Shown here: in pieces, positions 33,030 to 45,229 of the stretch
Layout: each line of letters opens with the position of its first letter
Numbering within the stretch: position 1 is the stretch's first letter
Assembly: GCA_011799875.1 (NCBI GenBank)
Contig: CM022299.1
Span: 33,748,755-33,812,754 of the forward strand
Length of the DNA stretch: 64,000 nt
Reading direction: 5' to 3'
Origin: Thinopyrum elongatum
Lineage: Eukaryota > Streptophyta > Magnoliopsida > Poales > Poaceae
The notes under the pieces: generated by a model
What the model saw: only the letters and a program-made list of their open reading frames with translations
The model's database searches: none
What the model was told of the DNA's origin: nothing
Made by a program: the position numbers and the translations under genes

Positions 33030-34300
33030 AGGACTTCATTTGCTATTTTTCATGCATTTACTGATTTTTTGACCTAAATGACCCTGAAAATGAAAAGCAC
33101 TACAAATGAACTCTGAAAAGGTTGAAAGTTGGCATGGTATCATCATTTCACCCACATAGCATGTGCTAAAAAGTTGAGAGGGTTACGGCGAAAACTGGAT
33201 GCACTTCGTGTACAAAATGGACAATCTCTTTCGAAGTATCAGGGTTTCGGACGAAAACTCATCTGTTACAAAGGCATTTCATTTTTTTAACTTATTTCAA
33301 CTCCAGACTTTTTGTGCGTTTAGTATGCACCATTCAAAGCCACGTCATCAATTTTCAACCTTCTCTGACTTCATTTGCTATTTTTCATGCATTTACTGAT
33401 TTTTTTTGAGCTAAATGACCCTGAAATTGAAAAGCACTACAAATGAACTCTGAAAAGGTTGAAAGTTGGCATGGTATCATCATTTCAACCACATATCATG
33501 TGCTAAAATGTTAAGAGGGTTACGGCAAAAACTGGATGCACTTCGTGTATAAAATGGACAATCTCTTTCGAAGTATCAGGGTTTCGGACGAAAACTCATC
33601 AGTTACAAAGGCATTTCATTTTTTTTAAACTTATTTCAACTCCAGACTTTTTTGTGCATTCAGTATGCACCATTCAAAGCCACGTCATCAATTTTCAACC
33701 CTTTCTGACTTCATTTGCTATTTTTCATGCATTTACTGGTTTTTTGAGCTAAATGACCCTGAAATTGAAAAGCACTACAAATGAACTCTGAAAAGATTGA
33801 AAGTTGGCAAGGTATCATCATTTCACCCATATAGCATGTGCTAAAAAGTTGAGAGGGTTATGGCAAAAACTGGATGCACTTCGTGTACAAAATGGACAAT
33901 CTCTTTCAAAGTATCAGGTTTTCGGACGAAAACTCATCTGTTACAAAGGCATTTCACTTTTTAAAACTTATTTCAACTCCAGACTTTTTCTGCATTCAGT
34001 ATGCACCATTCAAAGCCATGTCATCAATTTTCAACATTTTCTGACTTCATTTGCTATTTTTCATGCATTTACTGATTTTTTTAGCTAAATGACCCTGAAA
34101 TTGAAAAGCACTACAAATGAAATCTGAAAAGGTTGAAAGTTGGCATGGTATCATCATTTCACCCACATAGCATGTGCTAAAAAGTTCAGAGGGTTACGGC
34201 AAAAACTGGATGCACTTCGTGTACAAAATGGACAATCTCTTTCGAAGTATCAGGGTTTCGGACGAAAACTCATCTGTTACAAAGGAATTTCATTTTTTTA
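33030..34300 (+). repeat. Tandem array of ~337 bp units in CACTA-B
   Basis: ggttacgg.(a)aaaactggatgcacttcgtgta recurs at 33180, 33517, 33855 and 34191 (spacings 337, 338 and 336). Each unit also holds tttttcatgcatttactg, gaccctgaaa.tgaaaagcac and gtatcagggtttcggacg. Copy number is about 3.8. It lies directly downstream of the transposase gene. Confidence 0.9.
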
Positions 34301-34829
34301 AATAACCTAAGAATTACAAAATTGAATATAATGAGAAAACACACTAATATTAAACAGCAGAAAAAAGAATCACTGATAAATCTATTTTTAAAGTAAAGTT
34401 ATTCACAAACTAGTGATTCACACAAATTTCAAATAATTCAAATTTAAACTATTCAAATTTGAAAACTACTGGCACTAACAGAAAAGTTTATATTTTTTGT
34501 GACCTAAAGCAAAAAGATTCACTCAAAAACTCTAAATATTTGACTGTCAGTAGAAACAAAAGAAAATAAATAAAGCAAAAAAAACTGGAAAATAAATAAA
34601 AAATTGCCCGCCTACTGGGCCACCACGGCCTGCATATGACTAGAAACCCAACCTCTAGTTGGGCCAGGATGTAGGCCCACACGGCCCAATAGGCCCCACA
34701 GGGCAGCACAGGTTCGGTAGGTCCACAAAGGCATGCTTAGAGAAGAGCTTGACACGGTAGCCGCGGCGGGGCTTATAAACCGCTACGAACTCCTCTCAAC
34801 TAGCGAGGTGGGACTAAACATTCGACACG
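34301..34829. other. AT-rich spacer in CACTA-B
   Basis: No gene. 34601-34720 is rich in ggcccac/gggcc motifs; the rest is A-rich. Confidence 0.4.
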
Positions 34830-35043
34830 GGAAGCCAGGAATTTAGTCCCGGTTGGTGGCTCCAACCGCGACTAAAGGCCGCCCCTTTAGTCGCGGTTGC
34901 AGCCACCAACCGGGACTAAAGGCCTGGCTTCCCGCCTCTTGGCTTGGGTGAATTTCACCTTTAGTCCCGGTTGGCGGCTCCAACCGCGACTAAAGGGGGG
35001 CCTTTAGTCACGGTTGGAGCCACCAACCGTGACTAAAGGCTTT
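34830..35043. repeat. Internal block of subterminal-type repeats in CACTA-B
   Basis: Four tagtc(c/g/a)cggttg copies, each paired with a complementary caacc.(g/t)gactaaag, form two strong inverted repeats of about 35-40 bases per arm. The unit is the same kind as in the element's termini, but it sits 6 kb inside, directly before a second TATA box. Confidence 0.75.
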
Positions 35044-35054
35044 CGTATATAAGC
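35044..35054 (+). promoter_or_regulatory. TATA box of the second CACTA-B transcription unit
   Basis: cgtatataagc, followed by a CT-rich leader (35070-35110) and a Pro/Ala-rich GC stretch (35110-35290). Confidence 0.55.
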
Positions 35055-35319
35055 GGCACTTACGAATCCCCCAGCCCATCCTCTCCATTCTCTCGACGCC
35101 AAACACAAAGATGCCGCCTGCCCCGACGCCGTCGCCGCCCCCCCCCCCCCCCGACGACGGCCGCCCGCGCCTCTTCCCCGACGCCGCCCGCGCCTCTCCT
35201 CTCTGACGCCGCCCCCGACGCCGGCCCGTTGACGTGCCGCCCACGCCCGCCGTCCTCGACCTCGCCCGCTGTGAGCTCGCGCCGCCCCCTCCGGCGATTT
35301 TTTTTTCACTAGTTTTTTT

Positions 35320-35540
35320 ATACAATGTATGTATATATGTATATATGTATGTATGTTTTAGATGTTTTAGATTATTATTAATTAGTATACAATGTATGTA
35401 TATATGTATATATGTATGTATGTTTTGATGTTTTAGATGTTTTAGATGATTATTTTTTCACTATATGTATGTATGTTTTAGTTTTTTTTTCACTAGTTTT
35501 TTTTATACAATGTATGTATATATGTATATGTAGATGAACG
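35320..35540 (+). repeat. tatg microsatellite and local duplication
   Basis: tatacaatgtatgtatatatgtatatatg occurs at about 35320 and 35390, and a shortened copy at 35505. gttttagatgttttagat also repeats. Confidence 0.7.
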
Positions 35541-35559
35541 GTGGAATTTGCATAGATTT

Positions 35560-36230
35560 TCTGTTTTTTAGTTTTTTATACTTATAGAAAAAAGTTGCAA
35601 AGGAAAAAGTTGCATAGAAAAAAGTTGACCATGTATTAATAATATTTTGATGTTAATATATATCTTAATGTTGTATTTGCAAAAGTTTGTCATGTATTTG
35701 CAAAATCAAGTGAAAAATAATTACAAAAATCACAATCAAGCATTTAAAAAATGTTAAATTTGCATAGAATTTGTTCTCGACGTCTATGATGCCCTGCCCG
35801 CATCCTCGTCGTTGACTCGGTGGCGAGAACATGCTTGAGAGGCACCATGTCCGGGACTGGGCTCCGCTGGGCTGGCACTGGGAGGTGCTACCTTCCGGGG
35901 CGCGCAGCTTGGTGAGGAACCGGGCTCTCATCATCGACCCGGAGCTTCTTTGGTGGCGGTCGCATGGGCCACTTTCGGTGCGGAGGCAGCCGGCCCCCAC
36001 GGAGGTGGTACGTCGCCGTGTCAGGGAGGAGGACGAGCACGTCCATCGCTACATGGTTGCGTTGGACGTTAGGTTCTCAAATACTTGGCAGGTTCTTCAG
36101 GGATCTCACCCGAGCTATGATCCTGTGATGGTGCCTTCTCTTTGGGGGTCCACCGCCCGCGCCTCAGGAACCGCGGGTGAACTAGATTCTTCGATAATAT
36201 TCGATCTGTATTAGCTAGTGATGTTATATA
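35560..36230. other. Spacer with a GC-rich island in CACTA-B
   Basis: A GC-rich part at 35780-36180 carries a plus-strand frame (35831-36214; RHHVRDWAPLGWHWEVL...). It has the look of a coding exon but no motif I recognise, so it may be a first exon of the second CACTA-B gene. Confidence 0.3.
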
Positions 36231-36430
36231 TATGATAATACTCGAGATGTATTCGAGATTATATCCGATAATATTCGAGACGATGTATTCGAGATTATAT
36301 TCGATAATATTCGAGACGATGTATTCGAGATTATATTATTCAATAATATTCGAGACGATGTATTCGAGATTATATTCGATGATGCATATTATTTGGATTA
36401 TTCGAGATGTATTAGTGATATTATTCGAGA
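36230..36430 (+). repeat. Short minisatellite (cgagacgatgtattcgagattatat)
   Basis: gatgtattcgagattatat recurs four times between 36245 and 36380 at spacings of roughly 35-45 bases, with tcgataatattcgaga between copies. Confidence 0.75.
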
Positions 36431-36524
36431 TGCATATTATCTACTATGATTCAGTTTTTCCTTATTGATTGCATTCTAATTTGAATAATAAATTGTTTTA
36501 TCTTTCTTCTGGATTAGTTAAGCT

Positions 36525-39500
36525 ATGGACGATACCGGCAGAGATGGAGAAGAGACCATGTTCGACAACATACGCTCCCCGAGCCCAAACAGTGAACCTG
36601 AAGATGACGGCTCGCAATATCTGAACAATTCCTGTGAGGGTATGATATTTGATGAAGACGAACGAATAGATGAAGGCCACAACAATGATGACGAAGGAAA
36701 TGTTCTTCAAATAACAAAGACAGACCGGCGAGGTATATTTATATAAGGCATCTAGTGATCATTACATGTATTAATTGATTTGTATATATATACATATATA
36801 TATATATATATTAACGAATCGATCTTTCTTCTTTTAGCCCTCCGGATCGAGCAAATCTTCTACAAGCAGGGTAGTATGAGGCCCGGCCAAAAGGTTGCAG
36901 GCTGGCGTAAAGTACAACATCGATGCCATCAAACCAAATGGCGAATCGCTTGAACCTAAGAAGAATGCGGACAAGTTTACTCATCAATGCAGAGTTATTG
37001 TCAGGAACCAAATCCCGATCTCCGTTCAAGAATGGAATAAGCCAGCAAAGGAAGATGAAGAAGTTAGTTTTGTCTCCGAAAGAGCAAAAGATCTGATTTG
37101 GGAATCGCTCATCTCACATTTGACCCTACCAGATCATTTGATAGATGCAGAATGGGAGAAATTCAAGAAGAGTGCTCTTAAGAACATGGCGATAGCATTC
37201 AACAATCACAACAAAAAAATATGGGCCAAGTACGTCAAAGCCGGAAAGAAGACTCCAGCATTCAAGGGAACACTGGAGAAGGCAAGAGATCACTGGGACA
37301 CTTTCGTACAGTTCAAGGAATCAGAAGCAGCTCAGGACGGTCCAGAATAAACAAGATTAATGCTGCGAAAAAGAAGTGGCACCATACTCTGGGGCCAGGT
37401 GGCTACCAGGTCGCCCGGCCTAAGTGGGATCTCGCTGAGCAAAATATGATTGCTGCAGGGGTCACTCCAGTTACATTGAGTTGGCTCGACAGGTGCAGGA
37501 CTTGGTTTTATGCGCATGGGGGGACGTTGGACCCAGAGACAGGGCTGGTTATGGAGCGGGCAAGTCTTAAAAAAGCCTCCGACGCTTTACTTGTTGCAAT
37601 ACAAGAGGCTCGAACGGGGGCGTTCAAGCCCGAGAGAGAGAACGACGAGCTTACGCGCGCCATGAAGAATCCTGAACACCCGGGACGAACATGAGGCAAA
37701 GGCGTTGTTCCATGGTTTGAGGGGTTTGCGGATTGGAACGCCACTTACAGAAGCCGTGCGAGAAAGAAGAAGCAGGAGGAGGAGCAGAGAAAGCTGGAGG
37801 AGGAGCAGAGGAAGCAGGAAGCAGACCGCCTTCAACTGGTAGAATCAAAGCACGCGGAGTTGGAACGCGCTTTTATAAGGCAGTAGGAGCAGATCGACTC
37901 ACTTAGCAAGGAAAGGGCGTCTCAGGGGCAGCAGCAAGCAGATCTAGCATTGGATAGCACCATCCCATCTATGCCAAAAAGCAGCGTGGGTTCCACCCCG
38001 ACCGATGATGCACTGCTGGCTAGATACCCTGTGGATGATATCAAAGCTACGACACCTTGTTAACTACACGTGAAAGTGAAGAACATATCCATGAAGGTGG
38101 CAGACGACTATGCTTCAACAAATCCCCCTGAAGCAATCTTCCATTGCAATCCGATTCCAGCTGGCTATGCTCGTGTCGGGGATGATGAAGTGATGTTAGG
38201 ATATTACGAGCTAGAGCTTGACATTGCTGAAGGTGACGAGGAGCGCACACTGGGAGAGGCCATACATCGTATCATTCTATCGAGAAAGGATTGCATCGTC
38301 TTTCCAAGGCCACCGACTCCTGCTCCAACAAGTCCGCCACGTCAGTCGACTCCTGCTCCTCCAAGTCCACCACCATGTCAGCCGACTCCTTCTCCAAGTC
38401 CGGCACCACGTCAGCCGTCTCCGCCACCGCGTCAGCCGACTCCTCCTCCAAATCCGGCACCGCGTCAGCCGACTCATCCTCCAAGTCCGGCACCGCGTCA
38501 GCCGTCTCCGCCGCCTCAGCGGGCTCCGCCACCTCAGCAACAGCGGAAGAGAGGGGCCGCAGCTACGACAGCTAGCAGTACAACAGGCAAGAAATTCAAA
38601 GCTGGTCCAAGCCTCAGGGCTCCTCCAAAGTTGCCTTACGACTTGACTGACGAGGAAAACAAGGCCGTAGTGGATGCCGAAGTTCAGGCCCATTTTGCAC
38701 CGAAACCACCCCCGCCGCCAAAGGAGAAAATACCTGAGGAAGTCATACAACACTTTATTGATAATGCTCAACCGGCTGTGAAGAGAAGGGACTCAGACTA
38801 TGAGCGCTCTATTAAGAAGTTATATCGTGCACAAAAAGAGAAGGAGTCGAGCTCGAGCTCGAGCCAAGCAGGTAAAAAATGCGGGAAAATTGTTCCCCAG
38901 CTGGGAGAACAGGCAGTGCAATCGATCCCCCCGCTCATTGTACAACCACATGTGAGTACCGCCGATCAGCTGGTAATAACCGACGAACATAGAAGGATGG
39001 CTAAAGAGGCCGGTGTCACTGTTTATCAACTCCTAGAGATCGAGCCTATCCCCAGGATTCAAGATGACGAAGTAGCATGGAAATATGTCCCCGGCCAACC
39101 TCTGGTCAAGCCTGAGGAGATCCCGCTTCTATCAACGAGAATGTACAGATAGCATGAGTGGTACCTGAGAGAAGTAAAAAATGGGCAAGAGGCCCTCATG
39201 GTAAAAGTCAAGGCAGAGCATTACTTCCATGAAAAAGATTTGTGGGTTGAGTTTCAAGAAATGTTTCAGTTATTCAATCAAGACGCACTCGACAAATCTC
39301 TCATCAGTTGCTATTGTCTGTAAGTGATTTCTTTCTGTAATTTAAGTCTCTAGCTAGCTGTGCTCGTTCATTACCTGTAATTATCCTCACTATATTCTTT
39401 TCTGTGGTATTATGCAGAATGAATATTTATGAAATGAAAAGAGATGGACGATATGGCATTGGGTTTATTGACCCAAATATCGTTAATGAAGAGACATGGT

Positions 39501-40404
39501 AACGTCACAAAAAAGACACAGAGAAAAGCTTGCTACAGTTTTTCATGCGACTAAATACCCAACCAGAAATACTACTTCCTTATAACTTTGGGTGAGTGTT
39601 ACTGTCTTGTACTATAAATTCTGTTTTGCTTACTAGATGTTAATAAGTGTAGTTGATGAGTTATGCACATGCCCGCTTAATTATACAAACGTGTGCGCAT
39701 GCAATTTCCACTGGATCATGTAAATCATTGAAGTTGATGAGGGAAAAGTTCACGTACTGGACTCACTACTTAATGAAACTAAAGAATACTCAATCATGAA
39801 GGGGATGCTCGACAGGTAATTTCAATCATTATCGCACTATGTCGGCCTCTTTAGTTCATTTCCTGATATCAACTAATTAATAACTCATTTATTCATTTTC
39901 TTTGCCGGCGGGCAGGGTTTGGCAAAAGTTCATCAAACAGGTTCAAGGCCAATGGAAACAAGAGCTGAAATGGGTGCGACCCAAGGTAATTAAGTAGTAC
40001 TAGCTACGTCCGTGCATCTCTTTAATTCTAGTTTCAATACCATTATCATGTTTGATTAATTATTATCTGATTGAATTCTATTCTCGTAAAGTGCATGAGG
40101 CAGACGTCGGGGAATAATTTATGTGCATACTACGTTTGCCAGAACATTCGCTTTATGACCGAAAGGAGCAAAGATGCAAGACATCTTTGGGTACATAAAC
40201 ACAATTCACAATTCTTTTTATCATGATCTAATAAATATTTATACACAACTAATATATTCATATTGATCTCCTTTTTTAATAAAGATGGTGGAGATGCGGG
40301 ATAAGCTCCTACCAGAGGACCGCATACGAGCACTTCAAGAGGAGATTGTCGGATTTTTGCTTGACAAGGTCATAGATCCCAAAGGAGAATACCATTACAC
40401 CTAA
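36525..40404 (+). pseudogene. Transposase_24 / proline-rich / Ulp1-like protease protein of CACTA-B, broken
   Basis: The first exon is 36525-36732 (acidic, MDDTGRDGEE...), with a GTATAT donor and a ttttag acceptor at 36837. Next comes the En/Spm Transposase_24 region (36895-37690: TPAFKGTLEKARDHW, KWHHTLGPGGY, LDPETGLV), a Glu/Lys/Gln coiled coil (37760-37960) and a Pro-rich segment of PPSPAPRQP-like repeats (38310-38540). The C-terminal Ulp1/C48-type cysteine protease part is split by introns at 39153-40404. It has a His in FHWIM (about 39708), an Asp in VLDS (about 39757) and a Cys in NNLCAYYVC (about 40120). Stops at 37692, 37884, 38061, 39150, 39500 and 39721, a stop near 36875 and a frame change near 37345 show that it is dead. 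Confidence 0.8.
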
Positions 40405-40659
40405 TGCCTGCATGTAATGATCAGCAAATTATAGGAGAAATTGTATGTACCAAATTGTATATATATGTGTGTATGCATGGTCGTACGAGAAATTCTATGT
40501 ATGATATATGATTGGTCGTACGAGAAATTTTATTATACATGACGTACGTGTACAGTATGTAGTATAGCAGTGGCACTTGACGACTGCTGTAGCGTAAAAT
40601 ATGTTTGAAATGAAAAACAATTAAATGAAAAATACAAAACAAAAAGAAAAAATAAGCAA

Positions 40660-40900
40660 TAATTCATAAATCCTAAAACCCTAAACCCCTAAACCTCTAG
40701 TCCCTGTTGGTGTCACCAACCGGGACTAAAGGTCCCCCAGCCCCCGGCACGGGCTCGTGCCACGTGGTGGGCCTTTGGTCCCGGGCCGTGACGAACCGGG
40801 ACTAAAGGGGGGGAAGGGGGGGGGGCTTTAGTCCCCACCCTTTAGTCCCGGTTGGTGAACCGGCACTAAAGGCCCTTACGAACCGGGACTAAAGCCTGAT
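40660..40900. repeat. Right subterminal repeats of CACTA-B
   Basis: tagtccctgttggtgtcaccaaccgggactaa and further tagtcccggtt/aaccgggact copies, some as hairpins, with a poly-G stretch near 40810-40830. Confidence 0.8.
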
Positions 40901-40912
40901 TCTGCACTAGTG

Positions 40913-42950
40913 GTAGTATAAGCAAGCTAGTCAGAATCTTCTTGCAAAAAAAGGTGGTCAGAATCATGATTCTGAATTTGACCAAGCCTAAGTGCCAAGA
41001 TAAAATCGTGGATTTTACTGGCTAGAACAATAGAACATGTCCAAAATAAAATTAGATTGGAGAGTTATAGAGTCTATGACACTCTACCTCAACCTGAAGG
41101 TGACAAGTAGTTGTTACTGATATTGTGTAATTTAAGGCAAATGATCTATTTGTTAATTAAGCAAAGAGCTTACATCAGAATCGAAATCAAGGAAACTGTA
41201 ACAAATGTGACAAACAAAGAATATTGGAGCATGAGCCCAACGAGAATTTTGCCCAGTCAGACCGGATTGAGAAAAATGTGAATTTGAAAATAAGACAGAA
41301 AACGTGCGAAAAGTTTACTTCGATTTACGAAAGGGTTGCTTAGATTTAAGAAAATGTTGTTCAGATGTACACACGATTTATTCCTTATTTAAAATTTAAA
41401 AGTCCGAAAAAAATCTAATTTTATTAATTAGGACCCAGAAGTAATCTTACTTTGAAGAGTCTAGGCCACTGTTTATGGGCTTTCTAGGATTCTTAAAAAC
41501 TAATTTGTTTGACGCCAACATTTGGCAAAGCCAAAAGCTTTCAAAATTAGGCAACTTTTCAGAGATTAGCAGGAGCCAATTGGAAAGCAACCAATTGCTA
41601 GCCAACTTCTTAGCCTTGCCAACAATTGACATGCCAAATAGTATTGGCATCAAATCAACTATGATGTACAGTGTCTGACCAAGACCGGAATGCAGCATGG
41701 AGCTTAGTGTCGTCACATGAGAGAGGATTTTTGGATCCCCAGCATCATGGAACTCGGGATTTTGAAAAACATAAAAACCTAATTTTAAAGTTTCAAAAAA
41801 TGTGAAAATAATATACATGATATATTGATGTATACTTCATATCTGTAAATTGTCATGATGATACATTTTGATGGGGTCTACACAAAAAATCATGAACTTT
41901 TATAGTGAATAGGACATGTGTTAGAAAATCATGATTTACTTTTTGTAGCTCATATCAGACGTATTTCATCGTGAAAATTTACAGGTATGTAGTATACGTT
42001 GATATATACATGTGTAATTCGTTTTAGATTTTTTTTTTAAATTTAAAAGATAATTTTATTATTGTTGTTGTTATTTTTTCAAAAATCGGGCCCCATGAAG
42101 CCCGAGCTATAGTTGCAATTTCCAGTTGTCCTAAATATTTTGGTTTTGTTTCGGCTTTGTGATTTCAGAAAATTATAAAAACATATTCTTGAATATTAAA
42201 GTTAATAGATTTTAAAAATTAAAAATAATGTTCGTGAAATTTAACAAATGTTCATGAATTTTTCGAAATATGTTTCTGGATTTAAGAAATGGTTACAATT
42301 TCTTTAAAATATCATCAATTTAGGAAAAAATAGAATTTCTAAAACCGCTCATGAGTGTGAATGTTCATGAAATTCTGAGAAAACTAAGGATTTCAAGATC
42401 CTTCAGAAAAACATGCGAGATTAAATGCACTATACTAAGGAGTTCTAGACTTCAGTTTATGGGCTTTCCACGAAGTTTAACCTCTCAGCCTGGCCCAAGA
42501 CCTGAATGCAGCTGCGGTAGCGTGTTAGAGGGCGTGTCCTCTTATGGGGAGCGGCTACGTCTCGCCAGCTGCGAGACAAAAGTTCACCTCGCCTCAACAG
42601 ACTCTATAGTGGGCCGACCAAGAAATAGTGTGTTTCTTCATTAATTTCGTTTCCTTGCTTCGTTTGTTTTTTTATTTTTCTCCCGCTCCTTTATATTTAT
42701 GAAATGAAAAAAAATTATCTAAATTTTAGAAAATGTGCCTGCAATGTAAAAATATTTTTTGCCCAATTTTTGCAAAATGATGGTACCATACAAAAAATAA
42801 TAATAACACATTTGAAAATTCTTTATGAAAAAATTATATTTTTTCTGAAAAATGAAGAAAAAAGTGTTCACAAAGTTTGTAAAAAAATGTGTTTATCATT
42901 CGAAAATAACTTTCATGACATTAAAAAATATTTGCGCATTTAAAAATATA
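40913..42950. other. AT-rich intergenic stretch
   Basis: No gene is supported. Two stretches (41450-41780 and 42430-42640) share ctag.c..cagtttatgggctttc and a tggccc.agacc.gaatgcagc phrase, so one may be a diverged copy of the other. The rest is anonymous. Confidence 0.4.
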
Positions 42951-42959
42951 TTTCGTGAC

Positions 42960-43400
42960 ATTTTAGTACAAAATGGTGAAAATGTAAAAAATTGTTCACA
43001 CAATTGAAAAAATGTTCTGTCCGTGTTTAAAAAATTTATACTATGCATCTAAAAATGCTTAATGTATACTTTAGAAATGTTTACAATGTATTTAAAATGT
43101 TCAACATCTATCTTAAAATGGTTTGACCTACATATGAGGTGTATTAAAAAAATCAACATGTATTTAGAAAAACGTTCAACATGTATTTGAAAATATACAA
43201 TGTGTATCTGAAAAAAAAAATCAACGTGTATAAAAAATGTTCAATGCGCATTTGACATATGTTCAACTTGTATTCGGCTAAAATGTTCAACATATATTTG
43301 GAGCATGTTCAACATGTATCTACAAAATGTTCAACGTGTATACAAAAAATGTTGAAACTCTCTGAAAATTCAACATGTATTTGAAAAAATGAAGAAAAAA
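42960..43400 (+). repeat. Degenerate aatgttcaacatgtattt repeat region
   Basis: aatgttcaa(c/t)(a/g)tgtatttg.aaaa recurs more than ten times with irregular spacing. It is low complexity and typical of decayed Triticeae repeats. Confidence 0.7.
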
Positions 43401-44500
43401 GATGAATAAACATTATAAAACCCTAGAGAAAACCAATGCAGAAAACACAGAGAAACAAAGAAAATAAAACACATATTATTGGGTCAGCCCGTTAGTGCTC
43501 GTTCTAGAGGCCAGATGGGCATGTGTCTTGCACTAAGCGAGATATATCTCTCACGGTCCTCCTATTGTGTGTTATGCATGGAGCATGCAAGGAAACATGC
43601 ACATCGCGCACCTTGGTTTGCCCCATCTCGCCCTCTTATTACTCCTTCCCGTCTCTTAGTCCCAAAAGATGCAACACCAGAAATGAATAACGACCCCTCA
43701 ATTTCTACTACGAAAATTTTGACCAAGCCAATGGCTAAGATTTGATTGTGGTGGTCCAAGATCACGTTAAGTCCGTAGGTATGCCAATACTATCAAAATG
43801 GGTTAAGATTTTGCTAAGCTAAGTTTCTTTCTCCATGTGCTTAAAAAGACCTTAATTTCCCACTCTCTCTCCCTACATTTTTATTGTTCGTAGTCTTCAA
43901 ACCCTTATCTGGACACTCCCAAATATTCTATAAATAGCCGATGCTCAAATCATAGTCACTCGGAGCTCCCGGGACCTCTCATTCGAAGTCTTCGGAGCAC
44001 TCTGCTCATACTTCTTGAACTGCTCAGAGACTCTAAACACTTTTGGTCGGAATTTCCCAATGAAATCTAGAAGCATGGGCACGTAAGCCATTCCTCAGTA
44101 GGAGACTCTAAACACTTTTAGTTTGGTTCAGCGGTTCCAAACTGCTCATTCGGAGTGTCCAAGCTTTTCTATAAAGATGTGTGATAGTCAGATTCTTGGC
44201 CCAACCTATATATAGCCCCACTAATCCATCAGATCACTCGAAACAACACATATTCAAATCATATTTTCTCTGAGAGAACTTAATGTTCTTGCGATGATTT
44301 CAAAGGTCTTTATACTCCAATCATTAAACCACTCCTTTGATATCTAATTCCGTACTTGCTTCCCACGTGGAGGAGGCAATCAACAATCATCCTCCATGGG
44401 AGTAGACTTGGAGGGGCTATTAGCAAAATGGCAAAAGTTTAGACCACCATGGAATTTCTTTTCCTTTCCTCTTGGTCCACTTCATCCCATGTGAGTTGAA
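43401..44500. other. Intergenic stretch with TATA-like and repeated phrases
   Basis: gagactctaaacacttttg appears at about 44027 and 44104, and cattcg.agt occurs near each copy. ataaatag (43931) and tatatatag (44209) resemble core promoters. It may be an LTR remnant, but I cannot show ends. Confidence 0.3.
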
Positions 44501-45229
44501 TTGGCACCTCCGCCTTGTTCATTTTTTTGGTCTTTCTTTTACTTGTCTCTTCTTTCCACACCTCAAGCAATTCACATGCTAGTTGAAAACGCTATAGCTA
44601 ACGAGGGACACCTTCGACCAAAGACCGCCAGAAAAGGAACTGAGGAGACGATCTCGATCAAGAGACACAACAATACTTCTTTCCTATCTTTAAAGATTGC
44701 AGTTGGTGGTCGTCCGTTCACCTCTACACTCAGTCTGACAAGTGGGCCAAAGCAAGGCAGCAACCAGCAACAACATCCATGGCAAAAAACAATGGATCTG
44801 AAAATAGCTACCGAATCCATCTCGCAGGTCCAGCTCCACGGCCCTCCTTTTCCCCAATCATCTTCCTTCCACCGCTTCTCACTCCCAATCCCTCCTCTCC
44901 TTGCCGCCTCTAACCTCCAATCTTTAATCAATCAGATTCAAAGTTCAAGTACGAAGCACGTCAGCATGCTCACCACCGCTCGGCATCTCCTCCTGTCGTT
45001 CTCGGTTCTTCTTCCTTCTATCTTCTTCCTCTGCCTCGTGGAGTCCATATCCCCTGCTAGCAAGCTCGCCGTCACCGGAGCGTCGTGGAGGCCGCACCCC
45101 CAGCCGAAGAGCTCGCTGTGGCTTGAACTGCCTGGTGACCGTATCCTTGCCGGGCCGCCCTCGTCGGAACTGCGTGGAGGCCGCACCACCGCCGGCGAGC
45201 TCGCCATCGCCGAACAGTATGTATCCTAG
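44501..45229 (+). CDS. Hypothetical ORF, 242 codons, doubtful
   Basis: An uninterrupted frame in a moderately GC-rich region. It begins MAPPPCSFFWSFFYLSLL, which looks like a hydrophobic leader, and has a second hydrophobic segment (LLLSFSVLLPSIFFLCLV, about residues 163-180). The rest is Ser/Pro-rich without a recognisable domain. GC-rich codons at 45020-45220 also give frames of about 90-99 codons on the minus strand. It could be the 5' region of a decayed Harbinger-like element, since a transposase scrap follows 1 kb downstream. I would not rely on it as a gene. Confidence 0.25.
   Translation: MAPPPCSFFWSFFYLSLLSTPQAIHMLVENAIANEGHLRPKTARKGTEETISIKRHNNTSFLSLKIAVGGRPFTSTLSLTSGPKQGSNQQQHPWQKTMDLKIATESISQVQLHGPPFPQSSSFHRFSLPIPPLLAASNLQSLINQIQSSSTKHVSMLTTARHLLLSFSVLLPSIFFLCLVESISPASKLAVTGASWRPHPQPKSSLWLELPGDRILAGPPSSELRGGRTTAGELAIAEQYVS

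Larger units (their letters stand above)
28449..40912 (+). mobile_element. CACTA-B: decayed autonomous-type CACTA transposon
   Basis: The left end CACTAGTAGAAAAACGAC at 28449 and the right end (minus strand) CACTAGTGCAGAATCAGG at 40912 form the termini. Both are followed inward by many copies of tagtcccggtt and its complement aaccgggacta (28480-28740 and 40690-40900). Inside, on the plus strand, are a coiled-coil/membrane ORF, a TNP2 transposase gene and a Transposase_24/Ulp1 gene. This is the complete gene set of a plant En/Spm-type element, but every large gene is broken by stops. The flanking trinucleotides are TAT on the left and GTA on the right, so there is no clean target duplication. 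Confidence 0.85.

Noticed and set aside
38272..38771. Minus-strand frames opposite the proline-rich repeats
   Set aside because: Shadow of the CACTA-B proline-rich segment; no independent evidence.
42960..43400. CRISPR-like array
   Set aside because: The repeats are degenerate with irregular spacing and no spacer structure, and the window is eukaryotic.
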